Shown here in pieces: positions 22,056 to 32,400 of a stretch of DNA of 64,000 nucleotides (the first letter of the stretch is position 1; every line of letters begins with the position of its first letter). The DNA is from Rattus norvegicus (Eukaryota > Chordata > Mammalia > Rodentia > Muridae), in contig NC_086037.1 of the NCBI RefSeq assembly GCF_036323735.1, positions 54,832,002 to 54,896,001 on the forward strand, written 5' to 3'. A program made the translations under genes and the position numbers. A model generated the notes under the pieces. The model was not told the DNA's origin and did not search any database. It saw only the letters and a program-made list of their open reading frames with translations.

Positions 22056-22139
22056 TGTACAGGATGTTCTAGCTACTTTATTTGCAATAGAAAATCTGAA
22101 AGTTTCCCCATGTCCAACAAGACTAGAACAAACAAGTCC
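22056..22139. promoter_or_regulatory. Tat -2.5 kb glucocorticoid-responsive unit
   Basis: TGTACAGGATGTTCT at 22056-22070 is the classical strong distal Tat GRE. AGAACAAACAAGTCC at 22125-22139 is a second GRE (read on minus) overlapping a forkhead/HNF3 site (AACAAACAA, 22127-22135). A C/EBP-like TTTGCAAT lies between them at about 22081. The strong GRE is 2.5 kb before the inferred start, in agreement with the published position. It acts as the hormone-dependent enhancer of the downstream gene. Confidence 0.93.
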
Positions 22140-22157
22140 TGCGTAGTCGCCTGTCGG

Positions 22158-22300
22158 TTTCTGGGTGTGGTGGTATAGCCCTGTAATCCCAGCATTTGGG
22201 AAGCTGAGGTGGGAGGATCGGGAGTTCAAGGTCAGCTTGGGCTACTTAGAAAGACCTTGTCTCAAAAGAAGTGGAGGGGGGGTGGTGGTGGTGGTGGTGG
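22158..22300 (+). repeat. B1 SINE with (GGT)n tail
   Basis: 'ctgggtgtggtggtatagcc' to 'accttgtctcaaaagaa', then (GGT)n at about 22274-22300. It begins only about 20 bp after the second GRE. Confidence 0.85.
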
Positions 22301-22492
22301 TGTAAAATTGATCTCTTTGTATGATAATGTCCATACAATATATTAATATTGAAAACAGTCATGCCATAGAACAATTTTGTTCAGTAAATGTACATCACAT
22401 AAGTAACTTCAAATTTTAGAAGGGATAATTTTAAAGTCAGGCAGGCAGCATTAAAGAAGAATGAGGAAATCAATTTAAAATTCTTTTTTAAA

Positions 22493-22710
22493 GACTTACT
22501 TACTGGATTTTTGCCTATGGGTAATTTGCATGTATGTTATAACACCCTGTATGTTTCTGGTTCCTATGGGGATCAGAAGAGGGTATTAGGTCCTCTGGGA
22601 CTGGAGGCATAGACCGTAGTTTGTGAGTCACCGTGTGGGTTCTAAGAACTGAACCGGGTCTTCTGGAAGGGCAGCCAGTGCTCTTAACCTCTGAGCCATC
22701 TTGCCATCCC
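22493..22710 (-). repeat. B3 SINE
   Basis: Antisense B3: 'gatcagaagagggtattagg', 'gaactgaaccgggtcttct', 'tctgagccatcttgccatccc'. Confidence 0.8.
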
Positions 22711-22714
22711 CAAT

Positions 22715-24475
22715 AAAATTAGTTAAGAAATTATTATTATTGTTGTTGTCGTTTTCGTCCTTATTAGTGTGTGTGTTCAGCAGTCAGTTCTGTCCTTCCA
22801 CAGTGGCATCTAAGAGTGGAACCTAGGTTGGTGGTCAGGCTTGTGCAGGAAGTGATTTTTGCCGGCTGAGCAATCTCATCAGGCTTCGGACATTTTTTAA
22901 CTGTTTTTATATTTTTATTTTATAGTTTTTATTGTTTTAATTCAAAGTGTCAGAGAATCTTTCAAAATGTTGCAATCCATATAAAAATGAACGAGGTGGT
23001 TGGCATTTTTAACACTAAGTCTTCGCAATGCAACGTCTCTTTTATATCAACAATGCATCTCACTTTAGACCAGCCACATATCAAGGATCAAAAGTCAATT
23101 ATGGCTGTAGCCATTATAGGAGGCCGTGCAACTCTAAAGTATGTACAGCCGGCGGTACAGCGTTTGCTTTGGTTCAATTTCCTATATCAAAAAGGAGTGT
23201 GTGGGAGGGAGTTGTAGAAAGTGACTGAGGAAGACACCCAGTGTCCTAATGTCAACAGGAGGATCCACAGCAGGACTCTGGCAACACCCGTGTTTATGAA
23301 ACATCTCTGCGTGCTGTAGCTTTTATTGGGGGGTTTCAGTGATCCGTGTGTTTGGGCACTAGAACTCTGTCGGACCCAGGGGGATGTGAGCCTTGTGCAT
23401 CTAAATCGCAGTCCGCCTTTTCAGGCCCATCGCAGGAAGAAGCCATTGTAGAGATGCAGCGTGGTGGTGGGAGCACTGCACATGCGCAGAGACGCTACTA
23501 TGCAAATAATAGTCTAGCGCCTCTTGTGGACGGTGTTGTAGCTGCGGTCTGTGCCTGTTGGAGCAAGGAGCCTGTGTGGCCCTGGAATCAGATTACCTGC
23601 TTTAGGGTAGGAGAGAGATCCTACCACTGTTGTTGGTTCCTTTGTTAACGTTGTGATCAGTTACAAGCTGCTCTGGGAATTTTCCACTGTTTAAAGAACG
23701 ACTTCAGATCCCTTAACTCGCTGCACTCAGTTTTGTACTCTGATGAAAATGAAGCTGCAGAGATCTTTTTGGCTGCCTTGTTTCTTGATTGATTATTAAT
23801 TTGTTTGAACTGCCCAGTTTGTTCTAACTGGAGTCCAAAACTCTGTGGTGTGCCAAGAAAAGGAAATTAAGGCATAGGGCAAAGAAATAATAATAACGAC
23901 TACGGTGACGACGATGATGATGACGATGTAAATGCCATTATCGAACGAGAGCATGATTCTATCTGTGCTTTGAAAACTTATTAAATTTTGTACGCATTTA
24001 TTCTGCATTTCTATTTAGCTATCCGCATACTTATCTATTTTGGTGAATCAGTGAAATTTTTTATTTGTTTTTCCCTTGGAATGCGGTTGAATTTTTGTGG
24101 ATATTACCGTTGTCCGTAGCAAATCCCACATATGGTAGATGGGTATTCAACCAAACTCTTATCATTGCTTATATCCAGGAGTGAGACTAGAGTGCACAGA
24201 GAAAGGGGTACCAGAAGGACCCTCGTTTAAATGTATTTCTGTACTGTTAACACAATTTTCATAACCAAAAAAGACCAATAAAGTTAATCACTGTCACCCC
24301 AACTGCCCTCCACCATTTTCTCAAACATCTCACCAAATGACTAGAAAGAGTTAACAGGATTCCAGATACTTGATGTAAGGACAAATCCCAGATTGGAAGG
24401 TGGCCCAGGGTTGGGGTGAGAAACAGCAGAGTCGGGGGTGGGGTATGGGGGTAGGTCCGGGGGAGGGACTTAGTT
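22715..24475. other. Proximal Tat upstream region, no gene
   Basis: There is an Oct-type ATGCAAAT at 23500-23507 next to ATGCGCAGAGACGC. A CTCF-like motif on minus (TCCACAAGAGGCGCTA, 23515-23530) follows. A GAT/GAC triplet repeat lies at about 23885-23930. Short open frames show no domain. Confidence 0.5.
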
Positions 24476-24486
24476 CTCACTCTCAA

Positions 24487-24560
24487 CCAATAGCACGAAG
24501 GCTTCGGGCCCAACGCCCATTGGCTGAAACTATTTCAAGGGTCAGGACTGCACCTGAGCT
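24487..24560 (+). promoter_or_regulatory. Tat: Tat core promoter
   Basis: A CCAAT box at 24487-24491 and an inverted CCAAT (ATTGG) at 24519-24523 precede a weak TATA-like TATTTCAA at 24531-24538. A start site near 24561 gives an mRNA of about 2.35 kb, in line with the known rat transcript, and places the distal GRE at -2.5 kb. Confidence 0.8.
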
Positions 24561-24634
24561 CATCATCAGAGGACTTGGTGGAGGAGAGCTTATAGGTTTG
24601 GCTGCTGGGAGGCTGCTTTGCCTGGACTTGGAAG
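24561..24634 (+). other. Tat: Tat exon 1 (5'UTR)
   Basis: The non-coding first exon ends at GGAAG|GTAATC (24634/24635). The start is inferred from the TATA-like box and is good to about 10 bp. Confidence 0.8.
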
Positions 24635-24768
24635 GTAATCCCTGAGGTTCTCTACACTGTGATGGTGACTGGGATGCTCCTGGCTTTCTTTCTGATAGTC
24701 TGACTTTTTCTGCCCAGGGCTGAGATGCTTATCTGACATGGCTTTACTTTAACTGGTATCAATATTCA

Positions 24769-24770
<2 letters not shown>

Positions 24771-24822
<52 letters not shown>
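24771..24822 (+). repeat. (TC)26 in Tat intron 1
   Basis: A pure TC dinucleotide run of 52 nt, 785 bp before exon 2. Confidence 0.97.
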
Positions 24823-24826
<4 letters not shown>

Positions 24827-25064
24827 ATTGAACATAGGTCCTGGCTCTGCTAAGCAAGTGCTTCACTGTCCTAGTTTTACAAGTTTTGAGACATGGCTTT
24901 GCCAAGTTGCCCCGGCTGAAGTATGGGGAAGACTTTCTTTGGGGGTCTCTGTGTGGACAGATGGAAACCCACATACTTTGATGAATACTTTCCTGTCACT
25001 TATTTTCTCTCTGGTTAACTTAGAGCATAGGGTTAGAGATGCATACTGAAAATCGCACTTACAC

Positions 25065-25315
25065 AAGGCTGCGGAGATGACTCAGCAGGAAAAGCCCTTG
25101 TCGCCCAAGTGTGAGGATTAGAATTCGAATCTCCAGGACCCATGTAAAGTCAAATGTGGCAGTGCACATCTGTAACCCCAGAACCCCCAGTGAGATGAGG
25201 GGGAGATCCTGCCTCAGACAAGGTGCATGGTGAGGACTGATACCTGAGGTTGCCCTCTGACCTCCACACACTTCTAGTAGGACATCCTAAACCTCACAGG
25301 AGCACAAGTACACAC
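25065..25315 (+). repeat. SINE (B2/B4-like) in Tat intron 1
   Basis: 'ggctgcggagatgactcagc' head, then 'gcacatctgtaaccccagaac' and 'ccctctgacctccacacac'. The SINE class is uncertain. Confidence 0.6.
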
Positions 25316-25606
25316 TCATGCCAAAGACAAGAGGGAACAACCAGTCCCCCTTGCAGTAGATAACTGTCCAATTACATGCTCCCTGCTAATTTTGGGAAAG
25401 GAGCAACTCCTTTATTTCCCATCTCCGCAAGACATTCTTCCTGCCTCCTCCCCCCATTCATAGCCAAACTACCTTACGAGTGAAAGTGTATAAAAGTCTT
25501 AGAAAGATGCACACGCGAAGTCACCCCTGCTTAAGTCTAAACCTAGACCCCCCATCTCAGAGCGCATCACCTTAGTCTTTACGGGGATGGTTTGATTTTC
25601 CTGTAG

Positions 25607-25853
25607 GCTTCGAGAGGCATGGACTCCTACGTGATTCAGACGGATGTCGACGACAGCTTGTCCTCAGTTCTGGATGTGCATGTCAATATTGGTGGGAGAA
25701 ACTCGGTACAAGGAAGAAAGAAAGGCAGGAAGGCCAGATGGGACGTGAGACCCTCTGACATGTCCAATAAGACCTTCAATCCCATCCGAGCCATCGTGGA
25801 CAACATGAAGGTGCAGCCCAATCCGAACAAGACCGTGATTTCTCTGTCAATTG
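25607..25853 (+). CDS. Tat: Tat exon 2 (start codon)
   Basis: The acceptor CCTGTAG|GCTT is followed by 12 nt of 5'UTR and the ATG at 25619. It encodes residues 1-78 plus one base of codon 79 and ends at ATTG|GTGAGT. The N-terminal extension (about 70 residues) precedes the aminotransferase core. Confidence 0.98.
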
Positions 25854-26300
25854 GTGAGTTTGGGCCCCTTGATGGAAGGCTGGTATTGCCTGCCACCTCC
25901 TGCCCTCTTGGGCTGACTGGAAGAGACGAGAGGAGGTGAGACCCGAACGTGGGGATGTAAACTCTTGGTGGACCTTTTGCTTTTCTCTTCCATGGACAGG
26001 GGACCCTACTGTGTTTGGGAACCTGCCTACAGACCCTGAAGTTACCCAAGCCATGAAAGATGCCCTGGACTCGGGGAAGTACAATGGCTATGCCCCGTCC
26101 ATCGGTAAGCTTGCCCAGAGATGAGTGCCTTCTGGGCACTGCTGTAGAACACAGTCTGATCTCAAACTAGCGGTCCTCCTGCCTCAACCTTTCAAGAGCT
26201 GGGATTATAGGCATGTGCCTGAGTTTTAATGTGTGTGTTTTTTTTAAAGTTAAATGTATTTATTTGTGTGTGAGTGTACGTGAGAGACAAACACAGAGAG

Positions 26301-26351
<51 letters not shown>

Positions 26352-29300
26352 CAGGCAGACAAACGGACAGCAGACAGACAGACATAGGTGGGGGAAGAAA
26401 GAGTGCATGATGTGTAGCCACAGTATATGTGTGTGGCAGTTAAAGGGCAACTGTCTGTGGGGACTGGCTTTCTCTTCCCATCGTGTGTGAGGGCTGAGCC
26501 TTGGCAGCAAACACCTTTACCCACCGGGCCACTTCACTTGCTCTCTTTTAAGCTTTTTAAATAAGGTTCCAACCGATAATAATTGTTGATTTCCTGATTT
26601 GTGGTTCTGAAGAAGAGCCCAAGATAGAACAGCCCTTTAGATTAGGGAAAGGGTCCTATTCTGGATTCTATTTTTCTTTTTTAAGATTTATTTCATGTAT
26701 GTGGGTACACTGTAGCTGTCTTCAGACACACCAGAAGAAGGCATTGGATGCCCATTACAGACGGTTGTGAGCCACCATGCGGTAGAGCAATCAGTGCTCT
26801 TAACAGCTGAACCATCTCTTCAGCCCTCACTCTGGATTCTTTTTTTTTTTTTTCTTTTTTTTTTTTTTTTCTTTTTTTCGGAGCTGGGGACCGAACCCAG
26901 GGCCTTGCGCTTCCTAGGCAAGCGCTCTACCGCTAAGCTAAATCCCCAACCCCTCTCACTCTGGATTCTTAAACTCAGCCACTGTGGTCTGAAAAAATTT
27001 TTTTTTCCTGACTTCATCTGCTGTCCAACACCTCCTCCTTAGGTGCTCACACAGAGCTATCCCTCAAACAGTTCTGCCCATCTTTACCTCGAGGGCTAGT
27101 CTGGCTGCACTCAGTCCTCTAGGCTTGACATTTATACATTATGCCTCCTGTAATTAGCTCCTTCATTTCCTTATGTTTCAAAGCTCTGTTTTTATTCTGG
27201 CCTTGAAGTGTATTGATAACGCCTTCAGAGGGAATGTAGCAAGGAGTGGCTGATACATCGAAGGCAGAAGTTATTCCTGAGAGCAAGATACTTCCCTATT
27301 TAGCAAAATTCCGTCTGTCAAAATGTCTCTCCTAAAGATTTTGGCAAAATAATTCCCTGGCTTTGTTATCATGTTGTTTATCTCCCCCTGGGTATTGTAC
27401 ACATTGATCCATTCTTATTGCAGAATTAATTAAAATAAAACAACAACAGCCCAGTTTCATGCTAACATCAGATTCAAAAGCTTTTCCAAGAGGGGTCAGA
27501 GAGGCATGGCTTTCAGGTAGATTATATTACGTATCAGAAAATTACTTACATATTAGAAAGTTGCATACAATGACAATCAAATTCAAGACTCAAAATTAGG
27601 TAATAAAATATTGTCATGAGGACCAGTAAGATGCCTTACTGGGTAAAATACTTGCTGCCAAGCCTGGTGATCTGAGTTCAATTCCTGGGACCCCCATAGT
27701 GGAGGGAGAGAACTGACTCCCCAAAGTTGTCCTCCAGCCACCACATGTGCACGGCCACACAAGACCCAAGTAAATAATTTCATTATCCAAAGTATTAGGA
27801 AACTAATCGAGCTTGGAAACTGGAATCAAACCCTTATCTGACAAGGGTTCAAAGGGTCTGAGCATGGCCCATAAAGGAGGGAAGGTGATGTCATCTCTCC
27901 GGAATCCCTTCTTCCTCATTAATAAAGTAGGAAATGTTGATCACTTTGCTTTAAAGACCCGTTAGTAAACTGTTGATGGCATTTCAAAAAGTAGATAACA
28001 GGATTTAAGGTGTAATTTAAGTCCTTATTTAAAGCAGAATAAAATGTAATTATAGCATTCACGATTTGCTGGGTATTTCTGCTTCTGGTTGTTGTCATAC
28101 ATTTGCACTTTTAATAGAGCAGGAATAGGAAATGAATTCCCCTCACACACGACTGAACTGTACAGAATGGACTAACCCTAAGCAAGGGCAGAGGGTGGCT
28201 GGCAGGAAGCTGAGTCAAAGCTCGGGGCACGGCTGTCAATCAAGGGATGAAAACCCCCAGCTTCCTCTCTCCTGTCTTGTCTCAGGCTACCTATCCAGTC
28301 GGGAGGAGGTCGCTTCTTACTACCACTGTCATGAGGCTCCTCTGGAAGCTAAGGTGAGCGAGAGTACCACCTCAGAGGCCGCTGAGGGCAAGCACACTCC
28401 TTGTTCCTGTCCCACAGGGGGTGATGGTTTGGGGGGAGCTGAGGAAAATCACTGTGTAGCAAGTTGTAGTAAGTTGAGCACTTCTTACACAGTTGGGGTC
28501 ATTGATCAGTAATTATGATTAATTTCACTATGGTATAAAAGGTGTCTCCTGTGGAGCGCTTACCTAGGAAGCACAAGGCCCTGGGTTCGGTCCCCAGCTC
28601 CGAAAAAAAAAGAACCAAAAAAAAAAAAAAAGGTGTCTCCTGGCACAGATATACTATTGTCCTAGAGTCTCAAAGGATCCCCAAGGCCATCCTAGACTTG
28701 ATTTTCTTCAAAAGATCATTGGGAAACTCTTCACAAATAGTAAATTATTTATTTGAAAGAATTTCTCATTAGGAAGTGTTTATGTATGTGTCTGCCTTCA
28801 CTCATGTTAGGGCGCTGGGACAGAACATTAGCAGTGGATTGGTGGCAGGGCCAGCCTTGGATGCTGCCTTTCCTTCTTGTTGTCTACCTTATGATCTAAG
28901 AGGTGCCTCTCATCTGTGTTCAGAGAAGAGTCAGGCTACCTACCTCTGGTCAAAAGTAAATAAATAACCTGGTGGAAAAGAGTCCAAGGTCAATCGAAGA
29001 TGTCCCTTGAGAGTTAGCTGAGTCATAGCCGGCTTGTCCTTTTTTTTTTTTTTTGGTTCTTTTTTTCGGAGCTGGGGACCGAACCCAGGGCCTTGCGCTT
29101 CCTAGGTAAGCGCTCTACCACTGAGCTAAATCCCCAGCCCCCCGGCTTGTCCTTTTTAAAGTGATTGGCTTAATTTTTTTAAAGTGGCCACCATTTCCAA
29201 CATTTAGAGGAAGCTGAGAGATGGTTAGAAGAGAGATAGACACACATAGATGGTAGATAGACAGAAGAGAAATGATAAATGCTAGATAGATGGTGGGTGG

Positions 29301-29403
29301 TAAATAAACAGATAATAGATGATCGGGACATGATAGATAAGATAGATGAGAGATAGATACACGATAAATAGATTGATGATGGATGATAGATAAATAAGTA
29401 GAT

Positions 29404-29452
<49 letters not shown>

Positions 29453-32400
29453 GCAGATAGACAGACAAGATAGATTTGGTTGGGCTCATCACAATCCTTC
29501 CTATTTCTTTGGGACTTATTAAAATAAGTTCCTTAATACTTCCAGCTCACACACATGATGAGCTTTCTCCCAAGCCCACCCTTTCCTCTCTTCACAGGAT
29601 GTCATTCTGACAAGCGGCTGCAGTCAGGCCATTGAGCTATGTCTAGCTGTGTTGGCCAATCCTGGACAAAACATCCTCATTCCAAGGCCCGGGTTTTCCC
29701 TCTATAGGACTTTGGCTGAGTCTATGGGAATTGAGGTCAAGCTCTACAATCTCCTGGTAATTAAAAACACCTTTTAATGCTTATTTTATTGAACATGTAC
29801 GGGTATCTTTGTCTGCATACAACATATGTGCCTGCCAGATGAGGATTTTTAAGGTCCCTGGAACTGGAGTTATAGATGGTCGTGAGCCATCGTGTGGATG
29901 CTGGGAATTGAACCTAGATCCTTTGCAAGAACAGCAAGTACTCTTACCCCCTGAGCCATTACTCCAGGCCTTAATTTTTGACTCAAGTGCTCAGTTACTA
30001 ACCTGTAAAAAAGGAAATGGTCATTGTGATACAGAGACTGGTCTGCAGATGGGAGGTTGGAGTCAAAGGCAGATTTATTCTTTTAAAAACTTTTTATATT
30101 CCTCTATTTTCTGTGTACATTTGTGCATGTGGTTGGGGCAGTGAGTTTAGTGTGTGTATACAGTGGCCCGTGTGTGGAGGTCCAAGACAAATTTCTGCAA
30201 TCAGTTCTCTCCTCCCACCATGTGGCTGTCAGGGCTGGAACTCAGATCACCAGGCTTGGTGGGCTCTTATTTTGTTCTTTACACTGAATTCTTGGCCTGA
30301 ATATTCCCTCCAAATTATTCAGAAACATCTTAGTCTCCTGTTTTTCTTTCTCAGCCCGAGAAGTCTTGGGAAATTGACCTAAAACAACTGGAATCTCTGA
30401 TCGATGAAAAAACAGCGTGTCTTGTTGTCAACAACCCATCCAATCCCTGTGGCTCCGTGTTCAGTAAGCGGCACCTTCAGAAGATTTTGGCAGGTGAGTG
30501 AGTGCCAAGGACACCCACACTGGGGGGGGGGGGGGAGGTGAGAACAGCATCCTTTAGCTGCTCAGTGACAGAATGTCCTAGGTCTGGAATAGAGGTGGAG
30601 AAAGGCCAGGCTGCCAGGCCAGCACTGCCTCTAGCCCATGATGTGTCCTGGGGTCCTAGGGTTTGCCTAAAAGAAGGGAGAAATGAGAAATACATCCTTA
30701 ACCCAAAACTGGCAAGCCTTTCATTTTGGCGGATTTTGTGTTTCAGTTTAGAACTCTTCAAATGGCAAATCCGTGTAAATATCCTCAAATCCCTCCTTTT
30801 AAGACCACAAACAAGCAAGCAAACACCCCCACCCCCACCCCCACCCCCAACAAAGCGTACTGATAAAATACTCAAGTCCAAAACACCCCGATGCAGTGGT
30901 TGAGAACTAGGTCACCCGTGTTTGCCTTTCCCCACTCCCATCTGTGGAAGAGAGTTTGGAATGTGTGGTTAAATGGCACAGCTAGGCTAGACATCCGGGG
31001 AGAACATCGGGCGTGCTTAGTTCCCAGTAGCACTTAGTTCCGTGAGTACGGAACGCGGGACCCAGAGGGCTCGGCATGAAGGAAGCGATGACGGAAACCG
31101 AACTGAAAATGATTCCAGCATTGTTTTTGTTCTTTCCAGTGGCTGAAAGGCAGTGTGTCCCCATCTTAGCTGACGAGATCTATGGTGACATGGTAAGTCT
31201 GGGTTGGGTTATATCATTACAGGAGTCTCAATAGTACATTGTCCTCTGGGTCGAGGAGAGTTGCCTTAATGGAATGGCCAGAAGTATCTGGCTGTTCTGT
31301 GCAGATGTTCTCGACAATACACAGCTTAGCTTTTCATGAATTAAGTTATTTAATTCGAAGATCTGGGGAAAAGCAAAAGTTCTTGGGATTTCCTTGAATG
31401 TACTCGCCAAGGAGATGGGATATAAAGGTGGATTTCTTGTTTATGACACTTACGGATGTGTATTTTGAGTATCATTGGGGAGAGGGGTCTTGAAAACATA
31501 GCTCAGTGGTTGAGTACACAGCCAACTAGGGTGCTCAAATCTAATTCTAATTCCTGGCATCAGAAATTAAAAGAAAAAGTGCACAGGCAGAGGAAGAACA
31601 GTTGATAATCATTCTAGACTTCTTTGGGAATCTATAATGTACTGTGAACCTTCTAGTCTCTCCAAAAGTCTGCATTCTGCAACATGGCTGGGCCCAGGGA
31701 TGTTAGACATTGGATTATCGACCCCTCCTTTTATTCTTAAATCAATAACTCCACCTATTGAAGTTCCATAGTGCAAGCTTCCAGAAGTTGTACACACCAT
31801 TGGACTAGCGTCCTTGCCCTCATGTCAGGCTTCCATTATTCCAGACCACACACTAAAGTAAATCCTTTGGATAAGTTTCCCTGAACTGTGTGGGGTCCAG
31901 CCCGTCATCATCTAAAAAAAGGGATAGGAGGAAGGCAGGGACCCAGAGGAAAGCATTCAAGGACACCTCTCTTCCTCAGGTGTTTTCAGATTGCAAATAC
32001 GAACCACTGGCCAACCTCAGCACCAATGTTCCCATCCTGTCCTGTGGTGGGCTGGCCAAGCGCTGGCTGGTTCCTGGCTGGAGGTTGGGCTGGATCCTCA
32101 TTCATGATCGAAGAGACATTTTTGGCAATGAGGTGAGAGCAACATGGTAGGATGGTATGAATAATTTAGTATATGTATTCGGTTTTGAATACTCAGTGTT
32201 GCGGAGGGAGGGTCTCCCCCTGCCCCCGACTGTGTTGTTTGCAGTGTCTGGGAATATGACGGATGAAGATATAGATAGATATTCCTCAGCCAAACCTACT
32301 TTTCTCATGTTTGGGTCTCTGGGTCTGTGAAGACGGTCCACCTGCCTCCAATTTTGAGGCTATACAAAGGCAAACAACCACAGTAATGATGGCACTATTA

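Noticed and set aside
28132..28512. 126-codon frame overlapping Tat exon 4
   Set aside because: It only includes exon 4 by reading through both splice sites. The real coding part is 28286-28353.
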